From Pseudomonas cyclaminis (lineage in GTDB: Bacteria; Pseudomonadota; Gammaproteobacteria; Pseudomonadales; Pseudomonadaceae), in NCBI RefSeq assembly GCF_015163715.1, contig NZ_JADDUM010000035.1, forward strand, positions 25,288-89,287: a stretch of 64,000 bases of DNA, given 5' to 3'. The translations under genes and the position numbers were made by a program. A model generated the notes under the pieces. The model had not been told where the DNA came from, made no database searches, and was given only the letters and a program-made list of their open reading frames with translations. Of this stretch, positions 48,348-56,566 are shown one piece after another (within the stretch, counting starts at the first letter, position 1; each line of letters begins with the position of its first letter).

Positions 48348-48869
48348 TTACTGATAAGCCAAGGTGAAATTGGTGACGGCGCTGAAATCGCCGGGAATGA
48401 TTGGGTCCGTCGCGGCGCCTTGCACATAGGCACCGAACTCCAGCGTGTTGTCACCGCTGGCGATGATCTGCGGGGCCGTAGGAACGCCCAACTTCACCAG
48501 GTCGCCGCCGTGGGTCATCATGATGCCCACGCCGCCAGCGCCACCGACGGTACCGATCGCGCCAGGCACAACGCTGGAGGGTGCACCGGTGAACGTCGTG
48601 GTCACGGTGTTATCGGTGAGGTCGGATAAATCGCAGCCTTCAAGCTCGATCAACACACGCCGGGCCTCAGACTTGCCACCCGTTTCCAACTGATGCTTTG
48701 CAATGGCACCCAGGAGCACTGTCTGATCGACAGAGTCCGGCTTGATAGAGCAAGCACCCGAATGGACCGACCCCAAAAACGTGACCGTTCCATCCGCCGC
48801 ATTAGCCACGGACACCGACCCCGCCAAGAGACCGACAGCCAACAGAGCAGTTTTCATTTTGGTTTTCAT
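48348..48869 (-). CDS. Major fimbrial subunit (pilin)
   Basis: A 173-residue pilin starting at ATG 48869 with GGGAA upstream (a second ATG follows at 48857). The signal peptide MKTKMKTALLAVGLLAGSVS is cleaved near ANAAD. The mature protein begins with a donor strand (DGTVTFLGSVHSGACSI), has the disulfide partner in LEGCDLSDL, is rich in small residues (VVPGAIGTVGGAGGVGIM) and ends in NFTLAYQ. As first gene of the operon, with the longest untranslated region upstream, it is the expected shaft protein. A 53-base gap before the next gene may hold a processing or attenuation site. Confidence 0.85.
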   Translation of the reverse strand: MKTKMKTALLAVGLLAGSVSVANAADGTVTFLGSVHSGACSIKPDSVDQTVLLGAIAKHQLETGGKSEARRVLIELEGCDLSDLTDNTVTTTFTGAPSSVVPGAIGTVGGAGGVGIMMTHGGDLVKLGVPTAPQIIASGDNTLEFGAYVQGAATDPIIPGDFSAVTNFTLAYQ

Positions 48870-49308
48870 TCACAGATTCCCACTTAACAAATGTCATTAA
48901 AGGAGCCCGGCAGCGGATAAGCGCAGAGCTGATTAAACGAGCGGTGTGACCCGCAGCATTAAGTCGGTTATTCCCGAGTCGCTTTTACAACTTCTTGTAT
49001 TGCAATTCAGGGTTCCGCTCAACGCCGGGTAAGTTTCCACTCCACACTTGAGTAAGTAAGCCGTCCATTTCCGTTAACAACGTAGTTACAAAACACCCTG
49101 ACACGCAGGAAAATCATGGCCATTGGCTAAAACTTTAAAAACAGCCGAAAGAAATGGACTACACAACAGATTAATGAGAACAATTCAAAACAGCGTGCAT
49201 CTGTAAGAACAGGATCACATGCACTAAAAAATAACCGAACCCACTGAGCCCGGCCAACTATTTAGTTTAAAAAGTGGTGCCTGATTATGACTGACCAGCG
49301 GATGCTAA
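48870..49308. promoter_or_regulatory. AT-rich region upstream of the fimbrial operon
   Basis: About 440 non-coding bases between the major pilin start and the thiolase terminator. The part from about 49080 to 49290 is clearly AT-richer than the surrounding genes (runs such as AAAACTTTAAAAA and TTTAGTTTAAAAA). I see no ORF. It presumably holds the fimbrial promoter; AT-rich DNA of this kind is often bound by MvaT/MvaU (H-NS-like) silencers in Pseudomonas, which is an inference. No invertible repeats flanking it were seen. Confidence 0.5.
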
Positions 49309-49330
49309 AAGAGGGAGCACGCTCCCTCTT
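49309..49330 (-). terminator. Terminator after the thiolase gene
   Basis: AAGAGGGAGC (49309-49318) pairs perfectly with GCTCCCTCTT (49321-49330) with a 2-base loop. On the minus strand it is followed by TTTAGC. It lies 46 bases past the thiolase stop. Confidence 0.75.
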
Positions 49331-49376
49331 GGCATTGATCGGGTACAAGCGACGCGCATCGCGACCCCTAGACCGG

Positions 49377-50561
49377 CTAGCGCACGGCCTCAAACAAACC
49401 GGTAGCGCCCATACCGCCGCCCACGCACATGGTGACGATGCCGTAACGCAGGTTGCGCCGCTGCAGCTCACGCACCAGATGCCCGACCTGCCGCGAACCG
49501 GTCATGCCGAAGGGGTGGCCGATGGAGATCGAGCCGCCGTTGACGTTGTACTTGGCGTTGTCGATTTCCAGACGATTGCGCGCATACAGGCACTGGGAGG
49601 CAAACGCTTCATTGAGTTCCCACAGGTCGATGTCCGCCACTTGCAAGCCACGCGCCTTGAGCAGCTTGGGCACCGAGAACACGGGGCCGATGCCCATCTC
49701 GTCCGGCTCGCAGCCGGCCACGGTGAAGCCACGGAAGAACGCTTTGGGCTTGAGCCCCAGTGCCAGGGCTTTTTCCAGGCTCATCACCAGGGTCATCGAG
49801 GCGCCGTCGGACAGTTGCGACGAGTTGCCCGCTGTGACCGAACCGTCCTCGGCAAACACTGGCTTCAGGCCCTGCAAGCTGGCGAGTGTGGTATCGGGGC
49901 GGTTGCAGTCGTCGCGATCGACCACGCCGTCGAGGATCTGCACCGCGCCGGTGTTCTTGTCCTCGACCTTGTACTTGACCGTCATGGGCACGATTTCATC
50001 GTCAAATAAGCCATCAGCCTGGGCTTGGGCCGTGCGTTGCTGGCTTTGCAGGGCGTATTGGTCCTGCTCTTCACGGCTGACGTTGTAGCGGCGCGCGACG
50101 ATTTCGGCGGTCTGGCCCATGGGGAAGTAAATGCCCGGCACCTGCTCTTTCAGCAGCGGGTTGATCAGGTTGTCGGTGTTGACGCTTTTCATGGTCAGGC
50201 TGATGGACTCCACGCCACCGGCGACAATGATGTCGCTGCACCCCGACGCGATCTGATTGGCCGCGATGGCAATCGCCTGCAAGCCCGACGAGCAGAAGCG
50301 GTTGAGGGTCATGCCCGCCGTGCCAGTGCCCAACTGCGACAGCACCGCCACGTTGCGCCCGATGTTGTAGCCCTGCGCGCCCTCGTTGGAGCCGGCGCCG
50401 ACGATGCAGTCTTCCACCGTGGCCGGGTCGATGCCATTGCGGGTCAGCAGCGCGTTGACGCAATGGGCCGCCATGTCATCCGGACGGGTCTGGTTGAACT
50501 TGCCGCGAAAGGACTTGGCCAGGCCGGTTCGTACGCTGTCGACGATGACTACTTCACGCAT
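49377..50561 (-). CDS. Thiolase (acetyl-CoA C-acetyl/acyltransferase)
   Basis: A 394-residue, full-length thiolase. The nucleophilic Cys is residue 90 in LNRFCSSGLQAIAIAANQI; the catalytic His lies in SISIGHPFGMTGSRQVGHL and the second Cys in VTMCVGGGMGATGLFE. It cleaves or makes 3-ketoacyl-CoA. A wide family, so the exact chain length is not deducible. GAGG precedes the ATG. A thiolase followed by a PPK2-type kinase and the NAGGN genes recalls P. aeruginosa PA3454-PA3461 (from memory). The gene is monocistronic with its own terminator. Confidence 0.88.
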   Translation of the reverse strand: MREVVIVDSVRTGLAKSFRGKFNQTRPDDMAAHCVNALLTRNGIDPATVEDCIVGAGSNEGAQGYNIGRNVAVLSQLGTGTAGMTLNRFCSSGLQAIAIAANQIASGCSDIIVAGGVESISLTMKSVNTDNLINPLLKEQVPGIYFPMGQTAEIVARRYNVSREEQDQYALQSQQRTAQAQADGLFDDEIVPMTVKYKVEDKNTGAVQILDGVVDRDDCNRPDTTLASLQGLKPVFAEDGSVTAGNSSQLSDGASMTLVMSLEKALALGLKPKAFFRGFTVAGCEPDEMGIGPVFSVPKLLKARGLQVADIDLWELNEAFASQCLYARNRLEIDNAKYNVNGGSISIGHPFGMTGSRQVGHLVRELQRRNLRYGIVTMCVGGGMGATGLFEAVR

Positions 50562-50693
50562 GGGCTACCTCGATCTTGTGGTTATGGGGTATGGATCGAG
50601 AATAGATGCAGGCCCACGCAGCCGCGATGATCATTCATCCGGCATATACAAAACCATGGCCGGGCGAGGCGGTGGGGCTATTGGGGGAACTGG

Positions 50694-50783
50694 CTCTTTG
50701 TGGTGAATCTGGTATCGCTGGTGAGCCTGTTATCTCTGGTGAACCTGTTATCTCTGGTGAACCTGATCCCTGTGGTGAGCAGG
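50694..50783. repeat. 18-bp tandem repeat, five copies
   Basis: Five contiguous 18-base units start at 50694, 50712, 50730, 50748 and 50766. The third and fourth are identical (TTATCTCTGGTGAACCTG); the others differ at a few positions but keep a TGGTGA core. The last unit runs into the left arm of the REPIN. The unit shares TGGTGAGC with the REP arm. Not a CRISPR: there are no spacers. Confidence 0.85.
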
Positions 50784-50899
50784 CTTGCCCTGCGCTGGGG
50801 CGCGAAGCGGCCCCGATACAGTCGACGCGTTTCTTCAGGCAGAACTGGCTGGCAGGTTTGGGGCCGCTTCGCAGCCCAGCGCAGGGCAAGCCTGCTCAC
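50775..50899. repeat. REPIN (two REP sequences in inverted orientation)
   Basis: Arms at 50775-50814 and 50860-50899 are 40 bases each and nearly perfectly inverted (GTGAGCAGGCTTGCCCTGCG opposite CGCAGGGCAAGCCTGCTCAC, continuing through GAAGCGGCCCC/GGGGCCGCTTC). The centre is about 45 bases. This is the typical REPIN form of fluorescent pseudomonads, mobilised by RAYT transposases elsewhere in the genome. It ends 20 bases from the PAP stop and could terminate or stabilise that mRNA. Confidence 0.88.
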
Positions 50900-50918
50900 T
50901 ACAGAAGCCTTCCGAAGG

Positions 50919-52433
50919 TTATTTCTTTTTCTTCTTATCGTGCTTGTCGGTGTTGGCGAACGCTTCCTCCAACGCTCGGTTGATCGTGCGCAACACCTTG
51001 ACCCGCGCCCAGCGCTTGTCATTGGCCTCCACCAGGGTCCAGGCGGAGATTTCGGTGCTGGTACGGTCGACCATATCGCCCACCGCAGCCCGGTAGTCGT
51101 CCCATTTGTCGCGGTTGCGCCAGTCGTCTTCAGTGATTTTGAAGCGTTTGAACGGGATTTCCTCGCGGGCCTGGAAACGCTCCAGCTGGGTGTCCTTGTC
51201 AATGGCGAGCCAGAACTTGACCACGATCACGCCCGCATCGCGCAGTTGCTCTTCGAAGTCATTGATCTCGCCATAGGCCCGCATCCAGTCTGCCGTGGTG
51301 CAAAAGCCTTCGATGCGTTCCACCAGCACGCGGCCGTACCAGGAGCGGTCGAACACGGTAAACATGCCGCGTGCCGGGATCTTTTGCCAGAACCGCCACA
51401 GGTAAGGCTGGGCGCGTTCGTCTTCACTGGGCGCAGCTATCGGCACGATGTGGTACTGGCGCGGGTCCAGCGCCGCGGCCACCCGACGGATCGCACCGCC
51501 CTTGCCCGCTGCATCATTGCCTTCGAAGACGCTGATCAACGCGTGCTTGCGCATGCGTTTGTCGCGCATCAGGCCAGAGAAACGTGCCTGCTCGGTGATC
51601 AGTTGTTCTTCGTAGTCGTCCTTGTCCAGGCGCAGGGACAGGTCGAGGCTGTCCAGCAGGTTCTTCTGGTCAACCGAAGGGATCAAGGGTGCCGGGTTCA
51701 TGCCGCTGGCCTTGCCTTTGGCCTGCTTGAGCGCATTTTGCAGGCTGTCCAGAAGGATCTTGCCCACGGTCAGGCTGCGGTAATGCGCGTCCACGCCCTC
51801 GATCACATGCCACGGCGCGTAGTCGCGGCTGGTACGGCGCAAGATGCGCTCGCCGAAGTGCACGAACTTGTCGTAGGTCTCGGACTGCTGCCAGTCCAAC
51901 GGGCTGATGCGCCAGCTGTGCAACGGGTCGTCGGCCAGGGCCTTGAGCCGCGCTTTCATCTGCTTCTTGGACAGGTGAAACCAGAACTTGAAGATCAGCG
52001 CGCCTTCGTCACAGAGCATCTTCTCCAGGCGCTCGGCGCCGGCGATGGCCTGGTCGAGCCGTGCGTCCTTGATCTGCCCGTGCACGCGGCCTTGCAGCAT
52101 CTGGCTGTACCAGTTGCCGAAGAAGATGCCCATGCGCCCCTTGGCCGGCAGCTGTCGCCAGTAGCGCCAGGCCGGTGGTCGGGCCAGTTCTTCGTCGGTC
52201 TGCTGGTCGAAGGTGCGCACTTCGATCAGGCGCGGGTCCATCCATTCATTGAGCAGCTTGACGGTCTCGCCCTTGCCCGCGCCTTCCACGCCGTTGATCA
52301 GGATGATCACCGGGAAGCGTTTCTGCTGTTGCAGCTCGTACTGCACTTCCAGCAAGGCCTCGCGCAGGGCCGGCACTTCGGCCTCAAAGGTGTCTTTGTC
52401 GATGGCGTGACCGATTTCGGCGGATTCGAACAT
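50919..52433 (-). CDS. pap: Polyphosphate:AMP phosphotransferase (two-domain PPK2)
   Basis: Phosphorylates AMP to ADP with polyphosphate. The ATG at 52433 (MFESAEIGHAIDKD) gives 504 residues. Two PPK2 domains are fused in tandem, each with a Walker A: ILINGVEGAGKGETVKL near residue 50 and VFEGNDAAGKGGAIRR near 310. The lid and acidic residues of the second domain are in SWYGRVLVERIEGF and NDFEEQL. The first domain keeps GNWYSQMLQGRVHG. Only the C-terminal domain is usually catalytic in such proteins. The chain ends in a basic KHDKKKKK tail. It is divergent from mnmC, 141 bases apart. Confidence 0.9.
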   Translation of the reverse strand: MFESAEIGHAIDKDTFEAEVPALREALLEVQYELQQQKRFPVIILINGVEGAGKGETVKLLNEWMDPRLIEVRTFDQQTDEELARPPAWRYWRQLPAKGRMGIFFGNWYSQMLQGRVHGQIKDARLDQAIAGAERLEKMLCDEGALIFKFWFHLSKKQMKARLKALADDPLHSWRISPLDWQQSETYDKFVHFGERILRRTSRDYAPWHVIEGVDAHYRSLTVGKILLDSLQNALKQAKGKASGMNPAPLIPSVDQKNLLDSLDLSLRLDKDDYEEQLITEQARFSGLMRDKRMRKHALISVFEGNDAAGKGGAIRRVAAALDPRQYHIVPIAAPSEDERAQPYLWRFWQKIPARGMFTVFDRSWYGRVLVERIEGFCTTADWMRAYGEINDFEEQLRDAGVIVVKFWLAIDKDTQLERFQAREEIPFKRFKITEDDWRNRDKWDDYRAAVGDMVDRTSTEISAWTLVEANDKRWARVKVLRTINRALEEAFANTDKHDKKKKK

Positions 52434-52574
52434 GGGCAGCTCCGTTTCAAGATGGCTCAAGACTAGCGGATTGGGCCGCAGCACGCGGGAGGAAATTGCA
52501 CCCGCGCTTGCCATGGGTCAATTCAATGGCGGTTGATCAGCTAGAATGGCCGCCTTGTCTTTGCAGAGCCGCCC

Positions 52575-54571
52575 ATGAACCCCGTATCCCACGCCCAGCT
52601 CGACTGGGATGACCAAGGCCGCCCGCACTCGCGGGTCTTCGACGATGTGTACTTCTCCGACAAGTCGGGCCTGGAAGAAACCCGCTACGTGTTTCTCGAA
52701 CAGAACCGTCTGCAGGCGCGTTTTGCCGAGCTGCCCGAGGGCGCGTGCTTTGTGATCGGCGAGACCGGCTTCGGCACCGGGCTGAATTTCCTCTGCGCGT
52801 GGCAGTTGTTCAATGAGCACGCGCCGGCCAGCGCCCGGCTGCATTTTGTCAGCGTCGAAAAATACCCCCTCAGCCCCGCCGACCTGACACGCGCCTTGTC
52901 CCTGTGGCCGCAGCTCAAGGCCCTGGCCGAGCCGTTGCTGGCGCAGTACGTCGCGATTCATCAAGGTTTCCAGCGCCTGGTGCTGGACAGCGGGCGCGTC
53001 ACCCTGACGCTGTTGATCGGCGACGCCCTGGAGCAATTGCCTCAGCTGGATGCCCAGGTCGACGCCTGGTTTCTCGACGGGTTCGCCCCGGCGAAAAACC
53101 CCGACATGTGGACCGCCGAGCTGTTCGCCGAGCTTGCCCGGCTGGCGGCACCCGGTTCAACCATCAGCACCTTCACCAGCACCGGCTGGGTCCGGCGCCT
53201 GATCAATGCCGCCGGCTTCAAGATGAAACGCACCCCCGGCATCGGCCACAAATGGGAAGTACTGCGCGGGGAGTTCCTCGGCTGGCCGGACGACGTGCCA
53301 CCTCCCGCCGCCATCAAGCCCTGGTTTGCCCGCCCGCCCGTGCACACGGGCGAGCGCCGCGCCTTGGTCATCGGCGGCGGGCTGGCCGGTTGCGCCAGTG
53401 CCGCCAGCCTCGCGGCGCGGGGTTGGCAGGTCAGCCTGCTGGAGCGTCACGCAGGGCTCGCTCAGGAGGCCTCCGGCAATCCGCAAGGCGTGCTCTACCT
53501 CAAGCTGTCGGCCCACGGCACGGCCTTGTCGCAGATGATAGTCAGCGGGTTCGGCCATACCCGGCGCCTGCTGCAACACTTGCATCGCGGGGTGGAGTGG
53601 GACGGCTGCGGCGTGCTGCAACTGGCCTTCAATGCCAAGGAGGCCGAGCGCCAGGCGCAACTGGCCCAAGCGTTCGCGCCGGAACTGCTGCATCTGCTGG
53701 ATAAAGACCAGGCCCAGATTAAGGCCGGCGTTACCTTGGCCACGGGCGGGATGTTTTTCCCCGAGGGTGGCTGGGTTCATCCGCCGGCGCTCTGCCAGTG
53801 GCAGGCGCAGCAACCGGGGGTTCAGGTGCTGGCCCACCACGAGGTGCTCGAACTGCGCAAAGTCGACGGCCACTGGCAGGCCTGGGAAGGTCAAACGCTG
53901 CTGGCCAGCGCACCGGTGGTGGTGCTGGCGGCGCCACGGAGGTCAAGCGCTTTGCCGCCTGCGCCGAGCTGCCGCTCAAGCGCATCCGTGGGCAGATCAC
54001 CCGGTTGCCGCAAACCGCCGCCAGCGCTGCGCTGGCCACGGTGGTGTGTGCCGAAGGCTATGTGGCGCCCGCACGCTTGGGGGAACACACCCTCGGAGCC
54101 AGCTTCGACTTCAAGAGCGATGACCTGGCCCCGACGCCCGCCGAACACGCCAGCAACCTGGCCCTGCTGCAGGAGATCTCCACCGACCTGATGCAACGCC
54201 TGCACGCTGACACGCTCGCCCCGGATACGCTGGACGGTCGCGCCGCATTCCGCTGCACCAGCCCCGACTACCTGCCGATTGTCGGCCCCTTGGCGGATCA
54301 CCCAGCCTTTGCTCACACCTTTGACGCGCTGCGCAAGGACGCCCGCCATGTACCGCAGACACCTTGCCCGTGGCTGCAAGGGCTTTACGTCAACAGCGGC
54401 CACGGCTCCCGTGGGCTGATCACCGCGCCGCTGTCCGGCGAACTCTTGGCGGCCTGGCTGGATAACGAGCCCCTGCCCCTGCCGCGAAGCGTGGCCGAGG
54501 CCTGCCATCCCAATCGATTCGCCGTTCGGTCGTTGATTCGAAGCAACGTGACAAAACCCGAGCAAGGTTGA
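52575..54571 (+). pseudogene. mnmC: Bifunctional tRNA mnm5s2U methyltransferase/oxidase MnmC, one frameshift
   Basis: MnmC completes mnm5s2U at the wobble base of several tRNAs. The N-terminal half is the SAM-dependent methyltransferase (FVIGETGFGTGLNFLCAW near residue 60, WFLDGFAPAKNPDMW near 160). The C-terminal half is the FAD-dependent oxidase, with ALVIGGGLAGCASAASLAAR from residue 263. At VVVLA the GG at 53930-53931 lacks one G; afterwards ATEVKRFAACAELPLKRIRG and the rest, including VNSGHGSRGLI, continue one frame down. With the base restored it is 665 residues, normal length. The break removes the end of the oxidase domain. Conserved codons on both sides point to an error or very recent loss. 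Confidence 0.88.
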
Positions 54572-54790
54572 TCGGTCGTCCTTAGCCAACGGGAAGCGCA
54601 CCCTCGGTGCTTTTCCCCAGCCCTCCCCGGCAGCAGCGCCCTGTAAGCGGAAAATCCGCCCCATGGGCCATCTGCCTTATAACAGATTGATCTAAAACTC
54701 CGCGCATCCACCCCGGTCAGTTTCTGGGTACCCGCCGTTTTGGCGCTTGGTACTTCTTCCCTCCCCAACGGAAAAACCGGTAAGGACTTT

Positions 54791-56563
54791 ATGTGCGGAT
54801 TAGCTGGAGAACTGCGTTTCGATCACCAACCTGCCGACCTGGCAGCCGTGGAGCGAATCACCCATCACCTGGCGCCACGCGGACCTGACGCGTGGGGTTT
54901 CCAGGCTCAAGGGCCGATTGCCCTGGGCCATCGACGCCTGAAAATCATGGACCTGTCGGACGGCTCCGCCCAACCGATGGTCGACGCCCAATTGGGCCTG
55001 TCCCTGGCCTTCAACGGTGCGATCTATAACTTCCCGGAACTGCGTGAAGAGCTTGAAGCCCTGGGCTACGCCTTCTATTCCGGCGGCGACACCGAAGTGC
55101 TGCTCAAGGGCTACCACGCCTGGGGCGAAGCGCTGCTGCCCAAGCTCAATGGCATGTTTGCCTTCGCCATCTGGGAACGCGACGCCAAGCGCCTGTTCAT
55201 CGCCCGTGACCGCCTGGGCGTGAAGCCACTGTATCTGTCGCGCACCGGCCAGCGCCTGCGCTTTGCCTCAAGCTTGCCGGCGCTGCTCAAGGGCGGCGAT
55301 ATCAACCCGATCCTCGACCCGGTGGCGCTCAATCACTACCTGAACTTCCATGCGGTGGTACCTGCGCCGCGCACCCTGCTGGCGGGGATCGAAAAACTGC
55401 CGCCAGCGACCTGGATGCGCATCGACGCCGACGGCAAGACTGAACAGAAAACCTGGTGGACCCTGCCCTACGGCCCGCGTGAGGATGAAAAAAACCTCAG
55501 CCTGGAAGACTGGACCGACCGCGTGCTCGACAGCACCCGCGACGCCGTGGCGATCCGCCAACGGGCGGCGGTGGATGTGGGCGTGCTGCTCTCCGGCGGC
55601 GTCGATTCGAGCATGCTCGTCGGCCTGCTGCGGGAAGTCGGCGTGCAGGACCTATCGACCTTTTCCATCGGTTTTGAAGACGCCGGCGGCGAAGCGGGTA
55701 ACGAGTTCCAGTACTCGGACCTGATCGCCAGGCATTACGGCACCCGTCACCACCAACTGCGTATCGCCGAGAGCGAGATCATCGAACAACTGCCGGCCGC
55801 GTTCCGCGCCATGAGCGAACCGATGGTCAGCCACGACTGCATCGCCTTCTACCTGCTGTCGCGGGAAGTGGCCAAGCATTGCAAAGTGGTGCAAAGCGGC
55901 CAGGGCGCCGATGAGCTGTTCGCCGGTTACCACTGGTACCCGCACGTCGACGGCGCCAGCGATCCGTATGCGGCGTACCGCGAGGCGTTTTTCGACCGCA
56001 GCTACGACGACTACGCCGCCACCGTCGCGCCCAAGTGGCTGACCGCCAATGATGCCGCTGGCGACTTCGTGCGCGAGCATTTTGCGATGCCCGGTGCCGA
56101 TGCGGCGGTGGACAAGGCCTTGCGCCTGGACAGTACCGTGATGCTGGTGGACGACCCGGTCAAGCGCGTCGACAACATGACCATGGCCTGGGGTCTGGAA
56201 GCGCGCACGCCGTTCCTCGACTACCGCCTGGTGGAACTCTCGGCCCGCGTGCCAGGCCAGTTCAAGTTGCCCGACGGCGGCAAGCAAGTACTCAAGGAAG
56301 CGGCGCGCCGCGTGATCCCGAGCGAAGTCATCGACCGCAAGAAAGGCTACTTCCCGGTGCCCGGCCTCAAGCATTTGCAGGGCGACACCTTGAACTGGGT
56401 GCGTGAACTGTTGCTGGACCCGAGCCAGGATCGTGGCCTGTTCAACCCAGCCATGCTTGATCGCCTGCTGACCGACCCTCAAGGCCAATTGACCCCGTTG
56501 CGCGGCTCCAAGCTGTGGCAATTGGCGGCGCTGAACCTGTGGCTCAGCGAACAAGGAATCTGA
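54791..56563 (+). CDS. asnO: N-acetylglutaminylglutamine amidotransferase (asparagine-synthase family)
   Basis: Converts the precursor N-acetylglutaminylglutamate-type dipeptide to the amide form (NAGGN), a compatible solute made under osmotic stress. The ATG at 54791 puts a Cys at position 2 (MCGLAGELRF), required as the N-terminal nucleophile after Met removal. The glutaminase domain covers about 1-190; the synthetase domain has the PP-loop LLSGGVDSSMLVGLL near residue 267. The 590 residues match the NAGGN branch of the family. It is 3 bases from the next gene; that neighbour (GNAT/ATP-grasp) and the M42 peptidase confirm the assignment. Upstream 219 bases hold the promoter; no clear AlgU or RpoS site found by eye. 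Confidence 0.88.
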   Translation: MCGLAGELRFDHQPADLAAVERITHHLAPRGPDAWGFQAQGPIALGHRRLKIMDLSDGSAQPMVDAQLGLSLAFNGAIYNFPELREELEALGYAFYSGGDTEVLLKGYHAWGEALLPKLNGMFAFAIWERDAKRLFIARDRLGVKPLYLSRTGQRLRFASSLPALLKGGDINPILDPVALNHYLNFHAVVPAPRTLLAGIEKLPPATWMRIDADGKTEQKTWWTLPYGPREDEKNLSLEDWTDRVLDSTRDAVAIRQRAAVDVGVLLSGGVDSSMLVGLLREVGVQDLSTFSIGFEDAGGEAGNEFQYSDLIARHYGTRHHQLRIAESEIIEQLPAAFRAMSEPMVSHDCIAFYLLSREVAKHCKVVQSGQGADELFAGYHWYPHVDGASDPYAAYREAFFDRSYDDYAATVAPKWLTANDAAGDFVREHFAMPGADAAVDKALRLDSTVMLVDDPVKRVDNMTMAWGLEARTPFLDYRLVELSARVPGQFKLPDGGKQVLKEAARRVIPSEVIDRKKGYFPVPGLKHLQGDTLNWVRELLLDPSQDRGLFNPAMLDRLLTDPQGQLTPLRGSKLWQLAALNLWLSEQGI

Positions 56564-56566
56564 TTG

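Noticed and set aside
50694..50783. Possible CRISPR array
   Set aside because: The 18-base units are directly adjacent with no spacers, and there are no cas genes.
50678..51202. A minus-strand frame with GSPEITGSPEITGS repeats
   Set aside because: The repeats are just translation of the 18-base tandem array, and the rest is an off-frame reading of the PAP gene.
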